Made by a program: the position numbers and the translations under genes. The notes beneath the pieces are model-generated. The model made no database searches and was not told the origin of the DNA. It was given only the letters and a program-made list of their open reading frames with translations. DNA of 64,000 bases from Lates calcarifer (lineage: Eukaryota; Chordata; Actinopteri; Centropomidae), in NCBI RefSeq assembly GCF_001640805.2, contig NC_066855.1, positions 17,198,701 to 17,262,700 of the forward strand. Reading direction: 5' to 3'. This document shows, piece by piece, positions 34,808 through 47,175 of the stretch. Every line of letters begins with the position of its first letter. The first letter of the stretch is position 1.

Positions 34808-37800
34808 TTATAGAACATGTCTATGTTGGTGTGTGCTCTGTTCTCCCTGTATTCCATTTAGAAGTGGCGATGGGGGTGAGTGAGTGTAAGAAGCTTCTGG
34901 GATGTCCCTGAATTGAAGGAAGTCATGAAGTAGGGAGGGCACAGGGAGCTGCTGAATTACATTGGTCCTCATCAGTAGATCTGGTCCCAACACTGCTCTA
35001 ACTTGTAGTCGGCAGATGTGGGAAAGATGGGGAATGGAAGCTAGACGGAGGAAAGAGAGTAAAAACAGTCATTCAAAGTTTACTACAGATTACTACAGTT
35101 TACTACAAAGTTTACTACAGATTAGCAAAGGCAAATCAGATTAGCAAAGGCAAATCTGCATAGATGATGCATAGTACAGTACAGAGTACAGAGATGCATA
35201 GTACAGTACAGTACATAATTTGTCACTGTACCAAAATTTGGACATGGCTCCCAGGTCCTCTCCACTCGCCTTCTATCCAGGGCATGTTTTAAAGGGGTAG
35301 ACAGAGTTGACCAGTTTACAAACTCTAGCAGGTAATTCAGCACATCACTGTCTGCCTGTTCCAACCTAGAAAGTATAAAGGACAGAGAAACATGGGTCAA
35401 GAACTGCCCTCTGATAACTGATCAAAAGAGTGTCAAAGTGAGAGGAGGGCCTTACATGTGGAGCTGAAGCAGCAGAGAAGGTTCCAATCCTGCCTTCAGA
35501 AGCAGAGGAAGCCAGCAGGCAGCAAAATGTATTTGGTTTAGTGCCACACAGAGCAGCTCCCTCAGTTCCTGCAGTTGTAACACAGTTTTCCCATGATGAT
35601 GTTTAACAGAACAGTCCCTAATCAAAGTCTCTGGTCGAGGGATCCATCTGTGCTCAAGTATCAGCTGCAGCAGGTCTGTTTTATCAGTGGCTAAGGCATA
35701 AATCCAGTCCTCCTCGGTTAAACGTGCTCCTGCAGCTACCAGCAACCTCACAGATTCACTGAAAAAGATTTTAATCATAATAAAAAGCATGCATATCTGT
35801 ATTATTGTGTGTATGTTTGGAGTATGCAAGTTAGTTTAATGTGCTTTCCTACAAACCTGTCTGCTCTGCTGGATGTATGACACAAGGCAAAGGAGAGCGG
35901 TGAGCGGAGGCCCAGGGTGTGTGTGCAGTCTTGGCCATCTGGGCTATAACCTTCTCTCAAGAGCAGCTCGACACTCTTGCTCTGATGTCTGTTGATGGCC
36001 GCATACAATGGACTTACCATGCCATCACCACAGTCACACATACGATCCGTAGCAGCTATCAGCCTCCTGAGGACACTGGATCAACAGAATTACAGGTTTA
36101 AGGTAAAGAAACGGGTGCAATTGCATACAGCACCTAACAACAGTACAATGTGACTGGGATCAGATTAGGATAATTAGCATTGAGACAAAATTTGAATCAA
36201 ATTCAGTTTTGGCAACTGATTCATTTCAGTAATCTATGAAGAAAAACGTTAAACATTTTTTGGTTACAGCTTCTCAAATATGAGGATTTGCTGCTTTTCT
36301 CTGTTATATCATTGTAACTTGAATATCCTCAGGTATTAGACTGTTGGTTGGACAAAACAAGCAACCTGAAGGTGTCAACTTGGGCTAAGAAAAACTGTAA
36401 TAGATATTTCTCACTGCTCCCTGACATTTTATAAATTAAGCAATTAATCAATTAGTCAAAAATGATGATGATACACTGATAATGTGACTGAGGCCAGCTT
36501 GGTCTGGGTGAATGACTGCACAAGGTTCTACTTGTACCCTTTTGTTAGTGCTGCAAGATGATCAACAGGATTGAAAAGAAAGAAAAAATTCTGACCCACA
36601 GAACTGTAAAGTTTGTCAGAATAATGTTTCTCTAATCTTTTTTTCTCATTCTTGAATAGTTTTAAACATTCTAATATGGTAAGAATCACTCATTATTTGT
36701 TTCAACAGCTCACAACACAGTGACAAATGCACTCAGTACCCAATGTGGCCGAATTCAGCAGCAGCATGAATGGGAAGTTGGGGCCAGTCATGACTGCAGG
36801 CTGTGTTAGGATCTGCCCCATGGTCCAACAAGAAATCCACACACGCCTGGTGGCCCTCTTGAGAGGCAATCAGCAGTGGTGTGGCCAAATCAGCTGCCTG
36901 GATGTTCACATTGGCACCTAAATAGAAAACCAAATCAAACTCAATTAATTATGTATTTGATTTGCTCAATTACTAGCTTAAGAGAGGAGTTAGCCAGGAC
37001 ACAAGAATAGTCTCTGCTCTGTGGTAAATTGCAACATATTCTTAGGCGATACTTAGGCTATGAATAAAAGCACACACACAGAGACATAAAGAAAAACAGC
37101 TATTTACCAGCATTAACAAGGATTTCCAGGCATTCCTGCTGTCCATACTGTGCAGCCACAAAGAGGGGGGAGATCCCATGGTCATCTAGTGCCTCCAGGT
37201 TGCATACATCAACCAGTATGCGCACAATTTCACTGTGACCCTTAGAGAGTAAAAGAGCATGTTAGTAGTTTAGATACACTGCACAGAATTGAGTGTGTGT
37301 TTGTGCATTTTATTAATACCTTATAAACAGCTTGATGAAGGCAGGTCCAGCAGGACGCAGTGTGTGTTCTGTTGACCTCCGCGCCTTTACCAACCAGCAG
37401 TTCCACCACCTCCTTGTGCCCGCCGTCTACAGCTGTTGGAAATTAGCATCTGATAAATACTGCAGATAGAATTAATTCAATCAGATTTAGACGTGGTCAG
37501 AGGAGAAACAGTACAAAAAGGTAAAAGGATGGAAAATACGTTGACACCAATTTGCTTAGGTTTAAGTGTTATACCTGCATACAGAGGACAGGACAAGTCA
37601 TTAGTTAGCTGGTTGATGTTGGCATGAGCTTTCAGGAGGAGTCGGACCACTGCCCGGTGTCCACGCTGTGCTGCCAGGTAACATGGAGATTCTCCCTCAT
37701 GCGTCAAAGAATTCACATATGCATGGCAACGACGGGAGGAGCCTGCTGCTTACAGTCAGAGAGAAGAAATGGAAACATAACTTGTGTCTGAACATCAGGG

Positions 37801-38445
37801 CAATTTCATAAACTAGCACTGAAAAGATTGAGTGATTCATTATTCAGTTGATTATTATTTCCTCTGTTTTATATCATTGTAAACAAGTACATCAGGATTT
37901 TGGACTGTTCTAATAAAACAAGAAATTGTAATCTGTCACCATAGCCCTTTGTGTGAGGGGTTTTATTCACATTTATTCCTATTTTTGTGACAAAATGATT
38001 ACTCAGTCACGAAAATAATAATTAATTGCAGTGGTAGTCCAATTTGAAAATGTCACCTATCTTATAGACTAAACGACCATTTATAAGCTAACAGCTGATT
38101 ACTAATAAAAACAGTCATTAGTTAAAATGTAGACTCTGAGGGCAGCAATCCTGGATCCTGAACAACAGAGTCACCTTTTGCCAAGAGAAAATAAGCATAA
38201 CTACAACTCATATTTATAGGCTGTATATTGGAGCATTTCTTACCGCTGGCGGCAGACAGAATTTCCTGCACACAGTCTGCACTGCCAGCTGCTGCCGCTT
38301 CATGCAGGGCGTTCCAGCCACGGTTATCCCGACAGTCCACACTGCAGCCTCTCTTTATTAGCCTCCTCACCCGCGTCCTACAGCCTGAACGAGCTGCAGC
38401 AGCAACACTGGAAACTGTGTCTCCGTAGCACTCTGTGAAGTCCAT
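34808..38445 (-). CDS. asb3: Ankyrin repeat and SOCS box protein 3
   Basis: ASB proteins are substrate receptors of Elongin B/C-Cullin5 ubiquitin ligases; mammalian ASB3 targets TNF receptor 2. Nine exons join in frame: 38244-38445, 37575-37745, 37320-37432, 37108-37240, 36740-36917, 35857-36066, 35456-35758, 35232-35365 and 34808-35040. They give 558 residues (human 518). The start [10 protein letters not shown] matches human MDFTEAYADT. Ankyrin repeats follow, e.g. [40 protein letters not shown] and [20 protein letters not shown]. The last exon carries the SOCS box: BC-box [17 protein letters not shown] and a Cul5-box-like LPVP. The tail after it (ending STHQHRHVL) is longer than in human. 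It is transcribed away from the PAAT gene and towards abca5. Confidence 0.94.
35085..35225. repeat. Cluster of short tandem duplications in an asb3 intron
   Basis: Three adjacent local repeats: TTTACTACAGATTA/TTTACTACAAAG units (35085-35118), GATTAGCAAAGGCAAATC twice (35119-35157), and GCATAGTACAGTACAG-type units (35167-35215). They stop just before the donor of exon 35232-35365. Confidence 0.85.
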
Positions 38446-39502
38446 CCCCTGCCTCAGAAAGAGTCATAACGACATTATTTGTCTACTAGTTAGCGAATGA
38501 AATAAAAGACAAACCCTAACAGGACTTCACATATCAAAACACAACACACAAGCTAACTCTGTTCACGAATCACGATTTAGTTTGCTTATCACAATTCACA
38601 ATACAGTGAACATTTAATATGCCTTTACACAATATAACATACAATTCTAATCACACACAATTAATACAAAACGGGTTATTCGTTTAATTCGAATGAGGAG
38701 TTTATTTACCCAGTGTTCAAGCTCGGGCATCTGACGTCTCATGAGTCGCTGTGTAATAACGTCACATCACAATAACGCGTCATTTTCCGCGACGCGGCAG
38801 CTGTAGTTCGATGCATTGGATTTAGTGTTAGCTAGCTAATTCTTGTTAAAAATTCACCGCTTGTTATAAATAATGCCTGCGACACAAGTTAAATCAATAG
38901 TTTTTAAATACCTCTGAAGAAATGCGAAGTATAACATTCACAACCCTAAGGCAAACAAGCTAATCGACGGATTCAACTGTGGCGATTTAAAGGTAAATGT
39001 GAACAGTAGCGTTATGGCTTAACATTTGCAGCTGTATTGTGTATTTACAGTTAGTGCTATTGTTGCTAAGGCATCTTATACAATACATCGAATTATATCG
39101 TAGACTGTAATTTAACATTTCGAAATAAAATATACATCAAAATATCCCAACACCGTACAGCTGTCTAGTGCAATTTCTCATGCACTGCATAAAATACAAA
39201 AAGTAAGGAAACAACAGACATCTACACAAAAACTTGAACTTTATTGACTCATCAGATACAGTTAAAAATCTGGGCCTTAAGATTTATTTGTTTAAAAAAG
39301 GAAGATTTTGCTCAAAGACTCTTGTGCTGTGTTCTGCTAAATTGTCTCCATGTCTCCAAATGTATTAAATACCTCTTAACTCCTAACTTCTCCTGGGTCC
39401 CGTCTTCACTCATTTTTGTCTCAGAACTTTGTCTTTTGCTTCCTACCCTGTGTCCTAGCTTTCCTCCTTGTAGGTTACAGTCCCTGTGGCCTCTGCAGCA
39501 TC
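38446..39502. promoter_or_regulatory. Bidirectional promoter between asb3 and the PAAT gene
   Basis: The start codons of the two divergent genes are 1,057 bases apart. CpG-rich sequence lies near 38700-38830 and includes AACGTCACATCAC and AACGCGTCATTTTCCGCGACG, i.e. CRE/ATF- and E2F-like words. On the plus strand a non-coding first exon for PAAT probably ends near 38991 (AAAG|GTAAAT) and splices to the acceptor at 39497-39498, five bases before its ATG. The asb3 5' UTR would run left from about 38720. These limits are inferred. Confidence 0.55.
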
Positions 39503-40056
39503 ATGGTGGACATTGCTGTGAAGAGTGGAGCTGCTTGGGTCTGTCATGCTCATCTGGCTGATGTCCTGCTTCCTGTTCACATCAGTAATGAAGATAATCA
39601 TGAAGAGGAGCTGAGTCAGTCAGAGAAAGACAAGACAAATGGGTAAGAAGTTTTTAGCTTGTTGCTGCATATGAAAGTAATTAACTATGAACAAATGTGG
39701 TCAGTGAGTGTGAACGTATTAGACTTTTTTGACTTGCAGTGAGGAGGAATTTTCAAGCATGTTACATGGGTGAGCTGTGTGTGTAAACAAATGTTACCAC
39801 GGTTTCCACCAGAGGAGTGAACTGCATCTTTAACACTCACTAATCTTTCTTTCGCAGGTGCAGCCCAGTGCTGTTGGAGCAGACAGAGGAAGGGTCTCCC
39901 TGCGTCCTGACAGTTAATTGTAGCCCCAATGCCCCCGCTGCCATCAGCCGCCTGCTGGTCATCAGCGAGGCACGAACCATGGAGCTGTATAACCAGATGG
40001 GAGAATACTGTGGGACAGTACGGGGAGACAGGGAAGAAAGCATCCAGCCGGACAGG

Positions 40057-40095
<39 letters not shown>

Positions 40096-43000
40096 TTACT
40101 GGAAGTGAAAGAACGAAAGAATTTTATTGTCGCCCCTATTGTCTCCCCTGATGTCCTATCATTCAGTGTATTGTAAAGTCTGATAAATGTTTGGAATGTT
40201 GAAGCAGTGTCTCCTCTATTTTCTTCACAGTGAAGACAGGGGGCCTTTCTTCAGGAAACAGCTGATCCTGGAACACCCATCATCTGCCTGTGAAGTGAAA
40301 GTGAGCTATATTCAGGGTCAGAGGTCACCCATAACACAAAGAGCACTAGCTGTAATATCAGTGTGATTTCTGATCTTCCAAACTTATTGATTGTGTTGAG
40401 ACATCTCTTACTGGCACTTGGTCCTCATGTTTGTGCATGTACAGTTATATTTTTATCTGAATATGAGTTCAGTTCAATCATCTGATCCAGTCTCCCTGTG
40501 GCCGGTCTTTCAGTTGCTCTCCCTGGCCGGTAGAAGCAGCGTCTTGGTGTGTCGAGTCATGGTGGGTCTTCAGCCGTTACAGCCCTGCCCAGCCCGTGGC
40601 CCCGGCATTGACATGCAGCAGGTTCAGTGTCTGGTTGAAGAGATGGGAACAAACCTCTCACCAGGAGCCCAGAACCTCATGGACATGGTCCACTTCCAGC
40701 AGAAGGTGGGAGTCAAGGAGCAGTGTTTTCTCACCTTTATCAAACCCTAGAGGTGTTTAGAGGGAATTACAACAACAATAAGATAAGTTCAATGACTCTG
40801 AATCCGAATAGATTACATATTTTAGATCATTATTGCTTGCTTGTATTTGGCTTCACTTCTGACAGTGCGTCATGAGGTTTTAAGCTACGTATCCAAGCAC
40901 TGCAAGGAAAGTTAACTTGTGTTAGTTTAGACTTGCGAGCAGGGACTGTTTTAAAATTTCTCCCTCTAAATGTTCAAGAATGTGCTGACATTTGAGATAA
41001 GGGAGTGTCCTGCTAAAACTTTTTCCTGTGGATTAGAATCTCTGCCTCAAACCTTTCATGAAAACTACCTCAACAAGAACTGCCAGCTTCGTTCTTTGTC
41101 TATAGTGCAGAAATAGATCCAAAGTAAAGTTGGTATGTGTTTCTTTCCAGAACCAGACCAGCTCTCTAGGCGGTTTCCTGCCTCTCCTGATGGGTGGTGG
41201 AGCTTTCTCTCTCCTGGCTCAGGGAGCAAACATCTCCCCAGCAGCTGCCAGCAATCAACCCCAGCCTGCAGAATCCACGGTATCAGTACTATCTGTGCTG
41301 CTGTTCGTTCTCATCCCACACAAGAATGTGATCCTTAAATTACTGCTAAAACATGAAGAGTGAGTTGCATTTAAGCCTCAGTTGTCAAAGATGATGAGAT
41401 ATGATTTTAAATGCCATTGATCATTTGTTGATATGAATGGAAACACAGTGCAACTTAATAGTGAACATTAAAGAATCCATCAAACAAGAAAAAGAAGAAG
41501 TGGGGATGAGTTGGAAAGCAACAGTGGAACGTTTAACTGGTGTTCTTGGTGTTGATTGGTGTGTGGATTTGGGCTTGGAATAGTGCTGTCCCTGTTGCTT
41601 TTTATTGGGCATTATGATTAATTACAGCACAACACCAACAGATTGCCCCTAGTTTATCTAATAGGGTAGTTGTACCAAAGTGACTGCCTGTTTTGCAAAT
41701 ATAAATCATGTCTTTAACATGTCTTGTTTCTGTGTTCAGCCTCCAGTGGGCTTCATCAGCCCTGTAGACGAAGCTCCACCAGCTCAGAACGGAGCAATGT
41801 CCAATGGCTCTACTGCCTCCTCTCCAGACTGCACATTGTCTGATGTCAACACTAAGAACTCAGGTAAGGATTGTGATGTGTACTCAGAAAAATACTTCCA
41901 CTGGACATTGTGCTGAAACACTACTCCAATTGGAGATGGATTTCTCTGACATGAGAAAATATAGGAAAGGAACATTATTTGGAAATTTCAATTTGAGATG
42001 TGTGTGTCAGTATTCTGACATTTCATAGAATTTTATCCATAAACTTCCCATAGTCTTGTTTGGATCAAAAAAGAAAAATACTCAAATGTAGAGTGAAATG
42101 AAAATACCATAAACACAGCACAGTTCACACATCATGGCAGCTTACCAGTTTGCAATGTGTGTCTTTAGTGAGCAGTGACAGCGGAGGCCCCGTGAGCCAT
42201 GCCCAGTTGGCAGAGATGATGTCACACTTCCTGAAAGGTCAAGGGCACGGACAGGTGTTAAGCTCCGGCCCTGAGCTTCTGCCCATGCTTCAGAGCGTCT
42301 GCGGTCAGGTGACACAGCTGAGACTGGATGATGCTGCTGCAGCGGCAGAGAAAGAGAACAAGTTGAGAAATGGCTCATGGTACGTGGGGTTCAATAAGTC
42401 CATTAACTGTGTGTTTCAAGAAGATTTCGCTTTTGATAGAAAGGCCTGTGTTGATAATGTTTGTTTGTATCAGAATCAACTAGCTGTTGTTGCTCAAAGT
42501 AATTAAACCATATGTAGATGATTCCTCTCATCAAAGCTAGTCAGTAAAGTCACCCTGACCTCTCACACCCACCTCTAACATCTGATCCCGTCGTGCTATA
42601 CGGTATCAAGAGGTGGCTCTGTGTTGATGACCTGTGATCAGATGAATTAGCTCCACCTTGTGTCAGAAATATGTTACTGCCTGGATCCTGTAGACAAACA
42701 CTCAGCTAACTGAGCCTAAGAAGCATAGAGGCAATTTCTAAATAGTATTAGTAAATACTAGTAAGTACTACTACTGCTTAGAACTACTACTAACAGATAT
42801 AGTGTGAATACTATACTTTAATAATTATTTGTTTTAATAAGTATGATATATGAATGAATTATTTAGACGCGTGCACCAAATTCGCCAAATGAAATCAAAA
42901 AGAGCGTTCAAAAACATTTGCTACAGTTTGCTGGCATGTAGACCCTGATGAGATTTTAGCTCAGGCATTTCCATTGACTTGCTATTACAATGTCACCTGC

Positions 43001-46000
43001 AACCAGTCAGAAATGTCATGTGAGTGATATTAGAAAACAAAACCTTTTAAAATATACTTTCATGGAGCTACACTAATTTCAGTATTTACTTCTTGTTTTG
43101 AGGAATTTTTCAGTCACAACTTCTTTCACTCAGTCTCCTCCATCTGCAGTGAGACACAGCTTTCTAATACTTGAGTAAACTAAAAGTACTGCAGTAGGAA
43201 CAGTCAGCATTTTTGATACTATGTACTGTGATACAGTTATTGTAGCCACATCATTGTCTCACAGTCACATTGTTTAGAGACAAAGCACGCGGATGAAACA
43301 AAGGCTCATTTTCTGGGTCTTTGTGGAACAATAGTTGTGATTGTCTCATGTCACGTTGTTAACTGAAAATGTTGAGCTGGTGAAAGTCAGCAGACGCCCA
43401 GACATTTCCCACTGCTCCATGGTAGAATATTCACAGTTTAAAAAAAAAAATCTTATCATGCTGGGGAGAAATCCCACATTGTTCAGACCAGATCAGACTA
43501 CATGGAAATAGTCACTGAGGTTGTCATTTTGTTTTGTAACATTCTGGCAACAGTGACACTGAACTGACAGACTCCACTACATAGAAGGATCTAGGTTGGG
43601 CCAGTGGTTGTTAACAGTGCAGGGATGACACACAGACAATAGAGTTCATTTATTAGCACTGCTGAATGTGTGAATCATTAAAATGTTAGCAAACTGCACC
43701 AAACCAAGTTGAACAAATGACATTTTTAGCCGACGCTGATGCAAAGCCTCAATATGAGCAAATTTGATTTACAGTTGATATTAGTTTTCCTTCAAAACTG
43801 AAAAATGTCTCTTTGAGCTGACAGTGTCACAAACTGCACTTTGATAAATGAGGCTCTTTGTCAGAGCAGAACAGCACATGTGGGTTGAGGGAAAACGTCA
43901 GCTGAGTCTGACTCCACATCGAGGAGAGGACAGCAGCTTAGCGGTACGTCTTCCCCACAACAAATCAGTCAAGTTACCACAGGCTAAAAGAGTGTGATCG
44001 TATCTGTTTTGAGGAAATATTTAATATCAATTAATGTAATTGTAATTGTTAAAGGATTGTGTAACAGGAGTGGTTGTTCCTTTAAACAATGTTGTGTTAC
44101 AGTTGTACTTTTTCTTGTCTACATACAGATACTATATATCATATCATGCCTGCCTGTTTTACCTTCTTGTAAACTTTGTGATTTCCCACATTACCCAGAA
44201 TACTTTTTGGCAGATGCAGGAAGTGTTGTTCAGTTGTGCAGCCTCCTTCTAGGTGGAGTGATATTGATGGTAATAGTCTCCTGGCTGCATGCATTTTGGG
44301 GAATTGCAGCAGCTGTATTCTGATCTGTATCCTACTTCTGCGGTTGCAATGGAGTTCTCACCAAATTCTGACATTAACCAAATCCTTATCCGTGTTTTTT
44401 AACATCACAAAATATATCAACTAACAAAAATGAACCTGACATCCATATTGAAATCACTAACTGCTGCTTTATAACGCAGGGGATTTCCCCTTAAACTACA
44501 AGAAAATAAATATTGCTGAGCAGACAGACAGCAAGGATCAGTTGGTGGAGCTGAACCACAGTGTAAAAGCAGTGAAATTGGCTTGAGGAAGACCTGAAGG
44601 TGGTTTCAAGATTCTTCAAGATCCTTGAGGGTAAAAAGTAATGCTGTTGGAATCTGCTGAGAAACCCCAAATGCAAAGACATACAAAAAGACTGGAAATG
44701 TTTGACAAGCTGGAAAAAAAGAGATGTTTTGTAAAGCATATTGGTTTTGAATTTTCCCTCCAAACCACACACAGACAGCTGTCTGAGAGTTTCACACAGA
44801 AGAAATCTGCCTGAGTAAGATGGATGCTGCAGGATTTTGCGGTTAGGAGAAGTTGATGGTCAGCATTGACTGTCTTTCACTTTTAGTGTCTGTGTTTATA
44901 TTTGGATTTTGGGCTCTGATGTGGCTTCGTGTTTGTGAATTAGTCACAGATCTACTGTATCCTAAACAGGGCTCCTCTCCTCGCATGCTAGTGCTTAATA
45001 CCAAGTCAGATAGTACAGTTATTATCACTCTAGTAGTTAGCAAGTTGAAACTAGCATTACAAATGCAGCCACAAATGAAGTTCCTGTTCAGACAAAGTTT
45101 TCTTTGAGTAGATGACTGAACTAGGATTATCAAACTGGTATTTGATTATTATTAATGATGCAAATATTTGCCTCCTCTGGTACTTTGCTCCCTTTTGTCA
45201 TGGAGGCTGCAACACAAGAAAGATCCATGACTTCTGTGTAGGTACCTCTATCTCAACTGATAAAGCACAGAACACAATACTGCTGAGAAGGAATTGTTTA
45301 ATTTCTGAATGCTTCGCTGCAAGAAAGTCAAAATAGCCCACTTTGTTTGACTGTCTGAGTGTCGGAATTGTCAAGTTTTAAATGTATTCACTATATAGAA
45401 CACTCCTAAAGTTGTCCACAATCAGACAAAAAAAATATAAGTACTGAATGTTTATTCTGTCGGGAATACTGAGCTTTTCTGTGTGGGCTCTCTCCAGGTT
45501 CTCCAGCTTCCTCCCACAGTCCAAACACATGCAGGTTAACTGCTGACTCTAAATTGTCCATAGGTGTGAATGTGAGTGTGAATGGTTGTTTGTCTATATG
45601 TGTTGGACTCTGCGATGGACTGGTGATCTGTACAGGGTGTACACTGCCTCTCACCCAATGACAGCTGGGATAGGGCTCCAGCCCCCCATGACCCTTAATG
45701 GATAAGCGTTATAGATGATGGATGGATGGATGGATTGAATTACTGAATAAGGGAGTGATGTGGATACAGCCAAGGTCTTAAACTGACTCGTGACAGTGAT
45801 AACTACCTAATATACACACTATAAAGCAGTTTTCATCCAGGTTTCAGTAATATCAAAGAGTGCATGCACTTTGCTTCAATCTAATGGTACCTCGTTGTCT
45901 CCTCACTCCACAGGGAGTTGGACTCAGCCATGGAGCGCCGGCTGGAAGAGATGGAGAGGAGGCTGAAAGAACATGTGGACCGTCGCTTGGATGCTCTGGA

Positions 46001-46136
46001 GCAGAAACTGGAGAAGGCGCTGCTGAGCGCCCTGCCGCTGGTCGCCCTTAACCAGGGGGGTATGAGCAGTTCAGCGGGAGGACCAGCATCCACTGGACCT
46101 GTGGAGCAGACCGCCCCAACACCAGCCATACACTGA
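39503..46136 (+). CDS. c10orf88: ATPase PAAT (C10orf88 orthologue), protein associated with ABC transporters
   Basis: In mammals PAAT is an ATPase-like protein reported to bind mitochondrial ABC transporters (ABCB7, B8, B10). Nine coding exons join in frame: 39503-39642, 39740-39769 (30 bases), 39858-40055, 40231-40300, 40514-40705, 41151-41279, 41740-41863, 42169-42379 and 45914-46136. They give 438 residues (human 445). Recognition rests on SEARTMELYNQMGEYCGTVRG (human SARNMEVYLGEEYCGTSRG) and EEMGTNLSPGAQNLMDMV (human ESMGSKLSPGAQQLMDMV). The N-terminal half is the conserved domain, the middle is Gly/Ser/Pro-rich, and the last exon encodes a charged coiled coil (MERRLEEMERRLKEHVDRRL) matching the human MEKKLMDYIDQR region. 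The start is the first ATG after the acceptor. The last intron is ~3.5 kb and its 42688-45120 part recurs after the N gap. Confidence 0.92.
40061..40094. repeat. (CA)n microsatellite
   Basis: 17 CA units starting five bases after a PAAT exon boundary (40055), within the donor region. Confidence 0.95.
42688..45120. repeat. Duplicated block, copy 1 (inside PAAT last intron)
   Basis: This 2,433-base intronic stretch aligns end to end with 61575-64000 in the same orientation. It has no coding content of its own; open frames in it are intronic. Both ends of the visible match are set by the N gap and the window edge, so the true duplication is longer on both sides. Confidence 0.95.
45470..45736 (+). 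repeat. Dispersed teleost repeat, longer copy
   Basis: The element reads tgtgggctctctccaggttc, then CTTCCTCCCACAGTCCAAAC, then CTGCGATGGACTGGTGATCT, then CAGCTGGGATAGGGCTCCAG, and ends in ATGGATGGATGGATGG. These blocks are a familiar, very abundant repeat in spiny-finned fish genomes. No intact open frame exists. It lies in the PAAT last intron; a shorter relative is at 15210-15315. I do not assign a family with confidence (LINE/SINE 3' end is likely). Confidence 0.65.
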
Positions 46137-47175
46137 GTTCAGAACCACTAAAAGACTAACTTAACATGTAAGCTGGAGGCCTTACTGCCCATGGTCCTCC
46201 TCAAACCAGACCTTAGTGTCAGAGGGGAGCCAGAGTAGGACACAGACACTAACAAGGACACAGCAGGAGGTGAAAGGCTGAAATGGGAAATATGGGCAAA
46301 ATTAACCCAATAATTGCAATAATCTGCTAAAACATAAAGCTGTGTTTCAGTAGGTGGCAAAAACCATCACCAACACTGAATTCTCCAATTGTGGAGATGG
46401 TTACTGTTAAACTTTTATCTCTAGTAAAAAAGCAAGTGAATGCAACACTGTTTGACAGCTGAAGTGAATGTCCTGGATGTATTTTACAATTATGAACATG
46501 ATGTAATAGTTTTAGCTACAGAAACAATGAAGTTATAATTACAGAAATCCCATGTTCAGATCACCACCAAAAAAAAACAAAAAAAAAACATGACCTGTGG
46601 CTGCAGTGCATCCTGGGCAAGTTTGGCCAGAAAATCAAGTAAAATTAAGCATGGCCAGCAGGGAACCTTCTGCTGCAACCTAGCTGCAGTGTTATGATCT
46701 TATCCTTGTTATTGTTGGCAGGTTTTAACAGAATTATTATTTCCATGCAACACCAGCAGAACACTCATTTATTGACAACAATGTGCATTTAAACGCTCCA
46801 ATTTGTCCGTCCAGGTTTCGTGATCCAGATGATCACCCAGTCTTCAGTTGTGTCGTGACTAACAGTTATTCTCATTCACAGTTTGCACTGTAACTGCACT
46901 GATCTGCTGCGGTTAGTCAGGCCTGAATTGTTCAGTTTGTTTTGACAGTTGTGGAAAATCCCAGAGTGAATACACATAGTCCTATTACAGGAGTGTGTAT
47001 AGAGGGTGTAACTGATTAAAATGTATTTTAATATGGCACTGTAATGTTTTAAATAATGTACATGTCTATAATATATGTAAACCATGAAGTGACTGTTTTG
47101 ACATGTGATGTGAATGGTTTTAATAACTGTACTGACGTAAATAGCAAATAAAAATATATTTATACAGAGAGATGT
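46137..47175 (+). other. c10orf88: PAAT gene 3' UTR with AATAAA at 47147-47152
   Basis: From the TGA at 46134-46136 to a canonical AATAAA at 47147-47152 there is no other feature, giving a ~1.03 kb 3' UTR. It includes an A-rich tract near 46567-46590. Confidence 0.65.

Noticed and set aside
43994..44323. 109-codon plus-strand open frame, repeated at 62884-63189
   Set aside because: The copy after the gap has a stop 8 codons earlier and the differences are not codon-biased; it is intronic sequence counted twice.
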